DNA of 64,000 nucleotides from an uncultured Candidatus Poseidoniales archaeon. GTDB lineage: Archaea; Thermoplasmatota; Poseidoniia; Poseidoniales; Thalassarchaeaceae. The stretch lies in contig CACELO010000003.1 in assembly GCA_902560445.1 (NCBI GenBank), positions 18,586-82,585 on the forward strand, read 5' to 3'. The notes beneath the pieces were generated by a model. That model was given only the letters and a program-made list of their open reading frames with translations. It did no database searches and had not been told where the DNA came from. Every line of letters starts with the position of its first letter. The first letter of the stretch is position 1. Positions 49,621-59,878 of this stretch are shown piece after piece. Both the position numbers and the translations under genes were made by a program.

Positions 49621-50829
49621 TCAGCGCCAGGCTGGTGCGTACATGAGGCCGCCTTCTGAGACGAGGGCGTTCTCGGTGTTTGCTCTTGGCAGGACGCATC
49701 CAGTCATTGCATCGGATCCACTGACACCGTCATAGGTTCCGTCACAGAAGGAACGGTCGTATGCCTCACCGTAGTTACCCACGGCGGTCAGGACATCGGT
49801 CATGAAGTCGGCATCCAGAGGGTTCGCCTCTGTTCCTAGCCAGCTGCTACCGGTTAGGAAGCGAGTGGTTGCCGAGTCAGTAGGTGCACTATCGAGGTTA
49901 GTGGAGGTTAGCCCCATCTCCTCAGCAGTGACCATTCCAAACCAGACCCATTGTACGACTTCCTTCCACTCAGTGTCGTAGTCTCTTACAGCTGCGGTCA
50001 GAGGCTCCTTCGAGAGATACTCTGCACCGATCCATAGGTCTGCGCACTGAGTTGAGTCATCTGCGTGCGCGATTGCGCAAGCGGTTGGGTCACCAGATCC
50101 GTCTAGCTGCCACTTGTAGGCTGCCATGGCAGAGTTATCGCCGGTGTAAGCGTCACACTCTTCGCCAACGAAGGCGGCCCTTGCGGCTGTGGCGTCATCA
50201 GCGACGAACGTTGATGGGGCTGCTCCCCAGCTTGCGTCCCAGTCCGAGATGAAGTCCTGGATATTACCCTCTGTGGTTGTACCGGTAGCGACGCAGATTA
50301 CAGTCCCTGCTAGGTCGTAAACGGATGGGGTTCCATCGTTGGCAAGCTTGTTACCGTTGACAAGTATTGCCTGTCCGTCGAAGAAGTTTATTCCTGCGAA
50401 ATCGGCATTCAGGTCTGCATCCCTGCTGGTGGTCCACGTTGTGGTCCTAATCAGCACGTCTATCTCGCTGTCTCGTAGGAGGTTGAACCTCTCCGAGCCG
50501 CTTGAGTAAACGTATGTGATGTCAGTTTCGGGGTTCAGGCCGATAGCGGCTGCAATTGCCTTGCAGTACTCGACATCTAGACCGGTGTACTCCGAGTCTG
50601 TGTTCAAGTATCCCATTCCCCACTGCTCTGACTTCACTCCGCAGTTCATTGAACCGCGCTCGTGAATCACGTCTAGGGTGCTTACGGTTGTAGCTTCGGC
50701 GATTCCCTCTGCCTTTCCATCAGCTCTCGCTTGATCGACATCATCTTGGGTGATGTCAGATCCAGCACAGCCTGCTAGGGCTGCAGTCATCATTAACAGC
50801 ATCATTGTTGTTGCGAGCATTGCGCGCAT
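49621..50829 (-). CDS. aapJ: Amino-acid ABC transporter substrate-binding lipoprotein (AapJ-like)
   Basis: Lipobox LAGC, SBP family 3 pattern (GVKSEQWGMGYLNTDSEYTGLDVEYCKAIAAAI). Confidence 0.88.
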   Translation of the reverse strand: MRAMLATTMMLLMMTAALAGCAGSDITQDDVDQARADGKAEGIAEATTVSTLDVIHERGSMNCGVKSEQWGMGYLNTDSEYTGLDVEYCKAIAAAIGLNPETDITYVYSSGSERFNLLRDSEIDVLIRTTTWTTSRDADLNADFAGINFFDGQAILVNGNKLANDGTPSVYDLAGTVICVATGTTTEGNIQDFISDWDASWGAAPSTFVADDATAARAAFVGEECDAYTGDNSAMAAYKWQLDGSGDPTACAIAHADDSTQCADLWIGAEYLSKEPLTAAVRDYDTEWKEVVQWVWFGMVTAEEMGLTSTNLDSAPTDSATTRFLTGSSWLGTEANPLDADFMTDVLTAVGNYGEAYDRSFCDGTYDGVSGSDAMTGCVLPRANTENALVSEGGLMYAPAWR

Positions 50830-50855
50830 ATCTCACGTTAGAGGATGAATTCGCT

Positions 50856-50872
50856 ATATACCTTCGGTATAT
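50856..50872 (-). promoter_or_regulatory. Palindromic TATA-like element upstream of aapJ
   Basis: ATATACC-TTC-GGTATAT inverted repeat about 30 nt upstream of the aapJ start codon. Confidence 0.4.
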
Positions 50873-51000
50873 GAAGTCAAAAATATACGATTGCTGTATA
50901 GTATATAGAAAAAAAATACTTCATCAATTGTAACAAACTGATTAATATGTTTGTTAATTTTGTTAATATTTTGAAAAAATAGAAAAAAAAGTTGGAAGAA

Positions 51001-51020
51001 CGGGGCGCCGAAGCGCCCCG
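51001..51020 (-). terminator. Terminator-like UUCG hairpin just downstream of 16S rRNA
   Basis: Minus strand CGGGGCGC-TTCG-GCGCCCCG, followed shortly by ACTTTTTTTC. Confidence 0.7.
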
Positions 51021-51041
51021 TCCCCCCGGGTTTTCCGAGTT

Positions 51042-52515
<1,474 letters not shown>

Positions 52516-52830
52516 TCGCGTGAGCGGAATCACAATCCTAACGGAAGTATCGAGCGGATCACAAGTTTTGCTGATTCTTATTGAAAATTGACGCAGGATC
52601 ACCGATTCTATTTTTTGAATTTGAATCGAAATAATCTGCTTCTTGCACCCCCTATAACGGGGGTCAAGTTGAACGTGGTTCACCTCTCAACCACGAACTA
52701 AGTTCGCGGCAGCATTTCCTCGGCGTACGTCTGACTTGATGGAGAACATCACCGGACTCTAGAGTCCTCAGTCTCCAACGCCAGTCTGACGCAGCAGGTC
52801 GCCGACCGACCTTATGTATATGAATATGAC
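52516..52830 (-). promoter_or_regulatory. Structured 16S rRNA leader with probable upstream promoter
   Basis: Several hairpins/palindromes (52642-52668, 52674-52695, 52754-52767) and a near-direct repeat (52522/52552); AT-rich TATA-like CATATACATAAG at about 52811-52825 on the minus strand. Confidence 0.5.
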
Positions 52831-52946
52831 GAGAAGCCTGAGATTGATTATCGATGTGCTGCGAGGCTGTTCCTTGGTATTGAGATATAAACGCCGCGCT
52901 TCAATTTTCTAGACATTTGAAGTGATTGATTCAGAGTGGAAAGAAA

Positions 52947-54869
52947 TTATTCGGCGCCAAAGAATTCTCTTAACACAGGGTGCATTTCCATGGCTTGTTC
53001 CTTCTGAATTTGTTCATAAGTTCTGAGGATAATTCCGACCGCTAGGAGCAAACCAGTACCAGTAGCATTACCCACAGTTCCAAGTAAATCTGCACCCGCT
53101 GCTAGAAGACCTACGAAGGCACCGGAGAAGATAGTCACAGGTGGAATATATCTCTCTAGGATTCTCTCTAGAACAACTGGATTCTTTCGGAATCCTGGAA
53201 TTTGCATGCCTGTACGCTCTATTTGTTTTGCAACGTCCTTTGCACCCATGTTTGTTGTCTCAATCCAGAACTTTGCGAATATCGTAGATCCTACTGTCAT
53301 GAAAGTCACATAGACGATAACATGCACCATAATCTGCCAAAGTTCGTGGCCATAAGCATCCCCTGATTGATTCAATAACGGAATCAACCAATCACCTACA
53401 CCGTTAACCATAGAGGAGTACCAAGCAAATCCACCCGATGGCGTTGTAGCCCCTGGTTCATATGAACCAAACCAATGAGCCATACTCCAGGAGCCTTCCT
53501 TACCCAATATTGGTACCGTTGAAAGGACTGGATGTGACCAGAATAGCAAAGTGAACATATTGACGTTTGCTAAGAGAGCAGCCATCAAAATCACAGGAAT
53601 ATTGCTCGCATAGACAAGTCGAATTGGATACTGTCCTCTGTGACCTCTAACTTTACCATGTGTCAATGGTAATTCCAGTTTACTTGATTCTGCATAGGCA
53701 ACTACGAGGAACACGATAATTGAAGAAATCAATGCTGCAACAGGATTAGCATGGTTCAGTAATATGAGTTCAAAACCATTTTGTGAAACCAATTCGGCAT
53801 TCGTTGCTGTCCTAAGAGTGTAGAAAATCATAGGAAGCGTCCCTGATGGAGGATTTTGTAATGAGTAAGGGCTACCCTGTACCGTTGCTATAGGAGATAA
53901 TGTTCCAACGAAGGTTGACTGAGCAACTCCTGCAGCAATGAATAGAGAAATACCACTTCCTATACCCCACTTGCTGACTAATTCATCGAGCAAGAAAACA
54001 AGGTATGAGCCTATGAATAGTTGAGCCACAATTATTGCATTCGCCCAACCTAGGCCAAACTGAATGATGATATCCTCATGTGGGTCGAGGAACCCGTATA
54101 CTTGAGGTATCGATTCAATAGGGATCATTAATAGAACCAATATCTTCTGTACACCTTGGTAGAGTTGCTTGTCTGCAGAATCCTGAAGATCCAATTGAAT
54201 GATCTTTGCACCAGCGAAAAGCTGCATGATAATTGATGCGGTAACGATAGGACCTATTCCAAGGTGCATAATCGAACCCGATGCGCCAGCCATAATCGCA
54301 CGGAATGATGAGAAAACATCAAGTGTGGACTCAGAAAGACCCCAAATCATTACGTTTGTCATCATGAAGTAGATGATTAGGACAAGTGTTGTAGTCCACA
54401 ATTTTTGGTTGAATCTAACGTGGCCATCGGGTTTTGTTATAGATGGATATACATCGACTAGTCGTTGCAGTGCATACAGTCTACTAGATTCGGAACCAGA
54501 ATACATTAGACAAGCCAATGCAAGACCGGCTCCAAGACCAAGTATACCTACACCGACTAGTAAGAATCCAACAGTTGATGAATCTTCTAACCCCCATGCA
54601 AAAAAGAATGTAATGAATGCTAGCCAAATTACTGGCTTGAGCATCCGTCCGAGATAGGGAATCTCAGCTATATTTTCTGGAAGATCATTCGAAGTGCCCC
54701 AGATTACGAAACCAATGTATGGGAAGGATGTAGCAAACATCGTCATTGCCTTCATTTGGGCATCTGAGTCAGTGCCAAACAATGCGTCTTGTTGCCACCA
54801 TGCCAAGGCACCCCAGTAAACGACTGAAAGAGCCACAATCCCAAGTACTGAAGGACGGCGCTCAACCAT
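52947..54869 (-). CDS. secY: Preprotein translocase subunit SecY
   Basis: SecY family: GIGSGISLFIAAGVAQ, multi-pass; follows rpl15. Confidence 0.92.
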   Translation of the reverse strand: MVERRPSVLGIVALSVVYWGALAWWQQDALFGTDSDAQMKAMTMFATSFPYIGFVIWGTSNDLPENIAEIPYLGRMLKPVIWLAFITFFFAWGLEDSSTVGFLLVGVGILGLGAGLALACLMYSGSESSRLYALQRLVDVYPSITKPDGHVRFNQKLWTTTLVLIIYFMMTNVMIWGLSESTLDVFSSFRAIMAGASGSIMHLGIGPIVTASIIMQLFAGAKIIQLDLQDSADKQLYQGVQKILVLLMIPIESIPQVYGFLDPHEDIIIQFGLGWANAIIVAQLFIGSYLVFLLDELVSKWGIGSGISLFIAAGVAQSTFVGTLSPIATVQGSPYSLQNPPSGTLPMIFYTLRTATNAELVSQNGFELILLNHANPVAALISSIIVFLVVAYAESSKLELPLTHGKVRGHRGQYPIRLVYASNIPVILMAALLANVNMFTLLFWSHPVLSTVPILGKEGSWSMAHWFGSYEPGATTPSGGFAWYSSMVNGVGDWLIPLLNQSGDAYGHELWQIMVHVIVYVTFMTVGSTIFAKFWIETTNMGAKDVAKQIERTGMQIPGFRKNPVVLERILERYIPPVTIFSGAFVGLLAAGADLLGTVGNATGTGLLLAVGIILRTYEQIQKEQAMEMHPVLREFFGAE

Positions 54870-54904
54870 TTTTTCACCTCTAATTCAATTGTGAGTAGTG
54901 TAAA

Positions 54905-55330
54905 TCACTCTTCTTCCCATTCTTCCCATTCATCATCTTCGTCGGTTAGATTCACTGAACCACCAGCTGCTTCTACCTTCTTGATAGCGCGAGCACTTGC
55001 AGATGCTACTGAGATGTTTAGGGCGCGATCTATACGACCACTGCCTAGGAGTTTGTCATAGCCGATTTCTGTTAGGTCAATTGAATCTCCTTCGGCCATC
55101 TGAGACACTTGCATTAGATTGATGCTAACATTGACATTTCTCAACTTAGGATGGCGGTTAAAACCGTGCATTCCCCAATGTCCAGGCATATACTTCAGAC
55201 GGGTCATTAAACGATGCTTATTGATTCCAGCATTACCACGTCCACCTCGTAGACCAGCACCTCGACCAGCCTTCTTACCGCGACCGTGGTAACGGGAGCG
55301 ACCTCGGAATTTGTTTGTTCTTGATACCAT
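54905..55330 (-). CDS. rpl15: Ribosomal protein uL15
   Basis: N-terminal RGRSRYHGRGKKAGRGAGLRGGRGNAG. Confidence 0.92.
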   Translation of the reverse strand: MVSRTNKFRGRSRYHGRGKKAGRGAGLRGGRGNAGINKHRLMTRLKYMPGHWGMHGFNRHPKLRNVNVSINLMQVSQMAEGDSIDLTEIGYDKLLGSGRIDRALNISVASASARAIKKVEAAGGSVNLTDEDDEWEEWEEE

Positions 55331-55340
55331 TTAATTCACC

Positions 55341-55811
55341 TCAAATCATCCTCTCGGCTAGAGAAGATATCTCTTCGCCTCGGAATCCTAGAGCACCGCC
55401 AACAGAGTAAGCTCTCTTGATTCCACCCCAGCCCTTTGAGCCTCTTGGTGGGTGTAATCGAAGAACTGGTTTTAGTCCTTCAACAGACTTCATTGTAGCC
55501 TCTCCAGTTGCTAGTGCCTTTGCGAAATCCTTGACCGATTTGAAGTCTGATCCCGCTTTTATTGCAGCGTTGTCCACTGGCTTGTCGCCGACCATTCGGC
55601 CACGTTCTTTGAGAAGGTTCTCTATTGTGTCTGCATCTACTACACCCCATGTAACGAAATCCTTGGACTTCTGAAGCATTCCAGCGTAAGTAGAGCTTTC
55701 AGGTACAATTGTTGCGTGGTTAACTCGAGTTAGATTCATCATCGCCATTGTGTCACGTATGCTTCGCTCAACACCGCGATCGCTACGAACTCTTACGATT
55801 AGGAAAGTCAT
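55341..55811 (-). CDS. rpl30: Ribosomal protein uL30
   Basis: FLIVRVRSDRGVERSIRDTMAMMNLTRVNHATIVP. Confidence 0.92.
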   Translation of the reverse strand: MTFLIVRVRSDRGVERSIRDTMAMMNLTRVNHATIVPESSTYAGMLQKSKDFVTWGVVDADTIENLLKERGRMVGDKPVDNAAIKAGSDFKSVKDFAKALATGEATMKSVEGLKPVLRLHPPRGSKGWGGIKRAYSVGGALGFRGEEISSLAERMI

Positions 55812-56575
55812 TGATTACCCCTCCCGCTTATGATATTAAGGCGTCTTTTATCACCCTCGCTGAATCTTGTTTTATTTAGCTCGACAAGGGCATTGAAGGT
55901 AGCCTTAGCGTAGTTGATTGTAGTTCGTGTTTGTCCCGCAGAACGACTCCAAACATCGGTCACTCCAGCCAATTGTAGAACTCTACGACCGTAGTCTCCG
56001 ATAACCAGACCCTTACCTGATGGAGCAGGCATCAGAGTAACTCTAGTTGATCCTGAGCGCCCTGTAATTTTCAGTGGAACCGAAGTTCCAGGGCCTCCAC
56101 CAGATTCCCAAGAGCCATTTCCTCTCATTACTGGGATTAGACTTAATTTGGCCTTATCGATAGCCTTCTTGATAGTTGAAGCTACTTCCTTACCTTTGCA
56201 AATTGCCAAACCGACATATCCATCATTGTTTCCAACGACACATAGTACGTTGAACCTTACACGTCGGCCTGAATCTGTCATTCGCTGGATCATATTGACT
56301 GCAAGAACGTCATCCTCAAGTCCAGGTAGTAGTGCGTCGACAATCTCAACCTCACGGATTGGTAGTCCAGTAGCTAGTGCTTGCTCATAGGTTAGAATCT
56401 CACCGTTTGCGACCATTCGTCCTAAACGAGTACGAGGTTGCCAAGTTCGAAGGGCGGCTAGTGGGTCTGGACCACGGCGGCGGACCGGGGCGTCCTCTTC
56501 CTCAGCCAAAGCTAGGGCTAGACCTGGGGCGATTGCTGGTGCAGTTTCAATAATTTCGGATTCTTCATCGCTCAT
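55808..56575 (-). CDS. rps5: Ribosomal protein uS5
   Basis: RRVRFNVLCVVGNNDGYVGLAICKGKEV. Confidence 0.93.
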   Translation of the reverse strand: MSDEESEIIETAPAIAPGLALALAEEEDAPVRRRGPDPLAALRTWQPRTRLGRMVANGEILTYEQALATGLPIREVEIVDALLPGLEDDVLAVNMIQRMTDSGRRVRFNVLCVVGNNDGYVGLAICKGKEVASTIKKAIDKAKLSLIPVMRGNGSWESGGGPGTSVPLKITGRSGSTRVTLMPAPSGKGLVIGDYGRRVLQLAGVTDVWSRSAGQTRTTINYAKATFNALVELNKTRFSEGDKRRLNIISGRGNQ

Positions 56576-56577
56576 GA

Positions 56578-57090
56578 TTAGGCCTCCTCAATTGATTTCT
56601 TTGCTGCCTCAACTGCTTTAACAATCGAGTCATCGATATGTGAACCATTGATTCTATCGTCATCCGGTAATACATCTTCACCGTGTGGTATCTCCATACC
56701 ACCATCTATCATTCCCTTGAGAGCTGCAAACACCCTGTTTCCAGAGGTAGAAGCCGCAAGGCCAATATCGAGAATTGCTTCATTGTGCCCTGCAGAAATA
56801 GCTGCCTTTGCCATCGCATATCCAGCAACATAACTTGCCGGAATTGATTTTCGGGAGGCATCGATTGGCCATCCATGCTTCTCAACTAGAGTGCTTCCAT
56901 CGATTGATACTTGTGTGGTATCACCTGTTGTTTCGTAATTCACCAATTGGCAAATTGTCTGAGTATTTGTGACTCGAACGACAGCACGAGCAACGCCTCC
57001 ACGGAGCATCTTCATTCTGCGTCGGTAGTCTGTCTCACCGTTTCGGCGACGCTTGAAGCGTAGCCTCTGATTCTTTCCGTATGCCATCAT
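56578..57090 (-). CDS. rpl18: Ribosomal protein uL18
   Basis: RFKRRRNGETDYRRRMKMLRGGVARAVVRVTN. Confidence 0.92.
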   Translation of the reverse strand: MMAYGKNQRLRFKRRRNGETDYRRRMKMLRGGVARAVVRVTNTQTICQLVNYETTGDTTQVSIDGSTLVEKHGWPIDASRKSIPASYVAGYAMAKAAISAGHNEAILDIGLAASTSGNRVFAALKGMIDGGMEIPHGEDVLPDDDRINGSHIDDSIVKAVEAAKKSIEEA

Positions 57091-57563
57091 TGCTCACCTC
57101 CGAGCTTGATCCCGTCGATTTCCATATTCGACTTCATGTGGGAGACAGAACGGTATGATCCGCCCTTAGCCTTCCTGTAGTAGTAACGATATTCAGAAGA
57201 AGTAAGTGATTCATCTCCTCTCATTTCCTTCAAAGTTCTACGCTGAGCACGAATCGTCCTCATCCAGCGTTCCTTGCGTGGATTCCGTGAGTTTGATGAA
57301 CCCTTTCTGGAACCTTGACCTGTCCTACGGCCCTTTGACTTCTGAGTTGAGGCTTTTCTAGCACGAGAGCGGCTAGTACCAACTAATGGACGAGCTTTGA
57401 TGATACCCTCATCGATTAGTCTGCGGACATCGTCCTTCTGTACAGCATTTGCCACATCGTCTAGGTAGTCCTTGTCAATCCAAATTCTATGGACACCAAC
57501 AACTCGCCCTTCGCGCTGACTAAAGATAGCAGCCGCGAGCCTCTTTTGATTTGTTATCATCAT
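57087..57563 (-). CDS. rpl19e: Ribosomal protein eL19
   Basis: QKRLAAAIFSQREGRVVGVHRIWID...RRTGQGSRKGSSNSRNPRKERWM. Confidence 0.92.
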   Translation of the reverse strand: MMITNQKRLAAAIFSQREGRVVGVHRIWIDKDYLDDVANAVQKDDVRRLIDEGIIKARPLVGTSRSRARKASTQKSKGRRTGQGSRKGSSNSRNPRKERWMRTIRAQRRTLKEMRGDESLTSSEYRYYYRKAKGGSYRSVSHMKSNMEIDGIKLGGEQ

Positions 57564-58213
57564 CGCAAATCACCCCTCCGTGAGATACGGCGTCGATTGA
57601 GAACTCTCAGGCCCAAATCGTCAGCTCTATCATGAATTGCAGATCGCTTTCGGTTACCTACTGTCTTGGCGATTCGAACCGCTTGCGTCTCAGGGTCTAA
57701 ACCTTCGAGATCACTGCTCTTGTTGACTAGAACTTCTTCAAATCCAGAAGGGTGTAGTCCTCGTGCTGCAGCTATCTTCCCATGCCCGACTCGAACCAGG
57801 GCTGAACGGTACTTGCGGTTCTTTCTCTGGCTGGAATCGTCACCCCGAGGTTTCTTCCAACCAGTGCGGGAAAGACGCTTGTAGCGGAACCATTCCTGCC
57901 TTCGGAAGGATGGTGTCTTCTTCTTCTGAGCAGCACGGGTTGCTAATGCAGCCTTTGTATCTTCATCGAGTACTGGTTTTTGGCGGGCAGTGTGGAAGTC
58001 GTCCCATTCGTCTTCGAAGAAATCATCAGATTCGAATTCATCTTCTTCGGTATCGATCTCTTCTTCGACCATTTCCTCTAATTCTTCTTCTGCAGGCGTA
58101 TCCGGAGCCTCTTCTAATCGGGCGATTAATTCCGCCTTCTTTCCAGAAACCGGTAAGCCCGCATCACGAAGTAAATCCTTGAGTTCAGCGACTGTCATGC
58201 TATTGTATTCCAT
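57560..58213 (-). CDS. rpl32e: Ribosomal protein eL32 with N-terminal SAP domain and acidic linker
   Basis: SAP motif MTVAELKDLLRDAGLPVSGKKAELIARL, acidic linker, then L32e core FRRQEWFRYKRLSRTGWKKPRG. Confidence 0.92.
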   Translation of the reverse strand: MEYNSMTVAELKDLLRDAGLPVSGKKAELIARLEEAPDTPAEEELEEMVEEEIDTEEDEFESDDFFEDEWDDFHTARQKPVLDEDTKAALATRAAQKKKTPSFRRQEWFRYKRLSRTGWKKPRGDDSSQRKNRKYRSALVRVGHGKIAAARGLHPSGFEEVLVNKSSDLEGLDPETQAVRIAKTVGNRKRSAIHDRADDLGLRVLNRRRISRRGDLR

Positions 58214-58225
58214 TCTAATCCCTCC

Positions 58226-58780
58226 TCACTCATTCCCCTTTGAAACAATGTAAATTCCATCTTGGAAAACACGTCGATCTCTTTTCTTGATTCGGCACGC
58301 ACGCTCAATATTGGCAGCGGTTTGTCCAACCTTCTCACGATCGGCTCCGATGACTGTAACATCTGTCTTATTTGTCACTTTTACTTCTACCTCAGCAGGT
58401 GACCATGGAAGCGCTGCGACTCTGGGTACCTTTTCACCGAATAGATTGGTGATAGTCATTTCATTTCCTTGAACCTTGATTGTCATAGGGAAGTGAGAGT
58501 AGACTGCCTTTAATTTGTATTCAAAGCCCGAATCAACACCTCTTACCATGTTGTTGAGATGTGCAGCCCAGGTACCTGCAAGTGCTTTTTCCTTGCGTCG
58601 TGGTAGGTTAACGAACACTTCCACTCCATCGGCTGATTCACGAACCTCAACGCGGGGGTGACGGAACTCACGGGTCAGTGACTTACCATCCTTTGCTACA
58701 GTAACGTTGTGACCGTCGATTGTAGCGGAAACTCCATCTGGGAGTTTGATACTATGTGAAATCATATCCAACTTTGGCAT
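58226..58780 (-). CDS. rpl6: Ribosomal protein uL6
   Basis: ISHSIKLPDGVSATIDGHNVTVAKDGKSLTREF; start at internal Met preferred over 58843. Confidence 0.92.
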   Translation of the reverse strand: MPKLDMISHSIKLPDGVSATIDGHNVTVAKDGKSLTREFRHPRVEVRESADGVEVFVNLPRRKEKALAGTWAAHLNNMVRGVDSGFEYKLKAVYSHFPMTIKVQGNEMTITNLFGEKVPRVAALPWSPAEVEVKVTNKTDVTVIGADREKVGQTAANIERACRIKKRDRRVFQDGIYIVSKGNE

Positions 58781-58793
58781 CTTTAATTCCTCC

Positions 58794-59183
58794 TCAGAAA
58801 ATATACGCGAGCAAACGCCCGCCAACACGCCCCTTCTTTGCATCGTGGTGATTCATAACACCTTGATTGGTAGTTAGAATTAGAAGACCGAAATCCTGTG
58901 CAGGAAGGTATCGTGATTCCCACTTATCATAATCGGTCCTCTTTACAGAGTGTCGTGGCTTGATAACACCGCAGCGATTGATTGCTCCAATCAACTCTAC
59001 ACGAAATCCTCCTCCACGGCCGTCTTCGATCTTCTGATATTCGCCTACGTATCCTGACTGTTGCATGATTGAGAGCATACTTCCTAGAAGCTTGCTCGCT
59101 GGGTTAACAGTCACTTCATAATGTCCTGCTTGCTCCGCATTAAAGATACGGACAAATGCGTCACTCAATGGGTCAAACTGCAT
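58794..59183 (-). CDS. rps8: Ribosomal protein uS8
   Basis: DPLSDAFVRIFNAEQAG...LILTTNQGVMNHHDAKKGRVGGRLLAYIF. Confidence 0.93.
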   Translation of the reverse strand: MQFDPLSDAFVRIFNAEQAGHYEVTVNPASKLLGSMLSIMQQSGYVGEYQKIEDGRGGGFRVELIGAINRCGVIKPRHSVKRTDYDKWESRYLPAQDFGLLILTTNQGVMNHHDAKKGRVGGRLLAYIF

Positions 59184-59194
59184 CCTTCATCACC

Positions 59195-59347
59195 TCATGT
59201 ATATTTCTTGAACCCGATTTGTGGTGCCACATCTCGGAAGCACTGGCGACATAATCTCAGACCATATCGGCGAATCAAGCCTCGCTTGCGTCCGCAGCTG
59301 CGGCATCCAATGCTTCTGCCGATTCTTTCTCCATGATCTCTTGCCAT
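59195..59347 (-). CDS. rps14: Ribosomal protein uS14, zinc-binding (not in supplied ORF track)
   Basis: Manual translation [50 protein letters not shown] between rps8 and rpl5. Confidence 0.95.
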   Translation of the reverse strand: MARDHGERIGRSIGCRSCGRKRGLIRRYGLRLCRQCFRDVAPQIGFKKYT

Positions 59348-59350
59348 ACT

Positions 59351-59878
59351 TCACTCCTCCACAAGGGTAAGTCCGAAGTGTTCTTTGAACCACTCCATGG
59401 ACTCGGTCTTGCCCACTCGGTGGGGTACCCCTACCTTTGCCGCACGGCGGCGGCGGCGAGATACCCTGTGACCTGGGCGTTCGAGTACGATGTTGATGTC
59501 CATGCCGAAGATACCTATGTCTGGGTCATACTTCTGCTCTGGGAAATCGGTATAATCAGCAATTCCGAATGATAGGTTCCCAGATTGGTCGAAATTCCAT
59601 GCAGGGAGGGTGTTTTCTCTCACCCAAAAGGCATCCTTGAGAAATGACTCGGCATTAGTTTGATTACGAATTGTTACTTTACAACCAATTGGAGCGCCTT
59701 CTCGAGTTCCAAGCTCACGATTTGTGCTTTTGGCTAGAGTTCGAACCGGCTTCATACCAGTTAGTAGTTCCAGTACCTTCTCAGCGAGTTGCAAGCGCGC
59801 TCCGCCCTCGCCAACACCAATATTCACGGTGACTTTAGTAATTCTAGGAATCAACATTGGATTGGCAGTATCGCTCAT
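59351..59878 (-). CDS. rpl5: Ribosomal protein uL5
   Basis: RITKVTVNIGVGEGGARLQLAEKVLELLTGMKPVRTLAK. Confidence 0.94.
   Translation of the reverse strand: MSDTANPMLIPRITKVTVNIGVGEGGARLQLAEKVLELLTGMKPVRTLAKSTNRELGTREGAPIGCKVTIRNQTNAESFLKDAFWVRENTLPAWNFDQSGNLSFGIADYTDFPEQKYDPDIGIFGMDINIVLERPGHRVSRRRRRAAKVGVPHRVGKTESMEWFKEHFGLTLVEE

Noticed and set aside
59190-59393. Track [24 protein letters not shown]...
   Set aside because: Wrong frame over rps14; the correct 50-aa uS14 frame (59195-59347) has the zinc motif and operon position.
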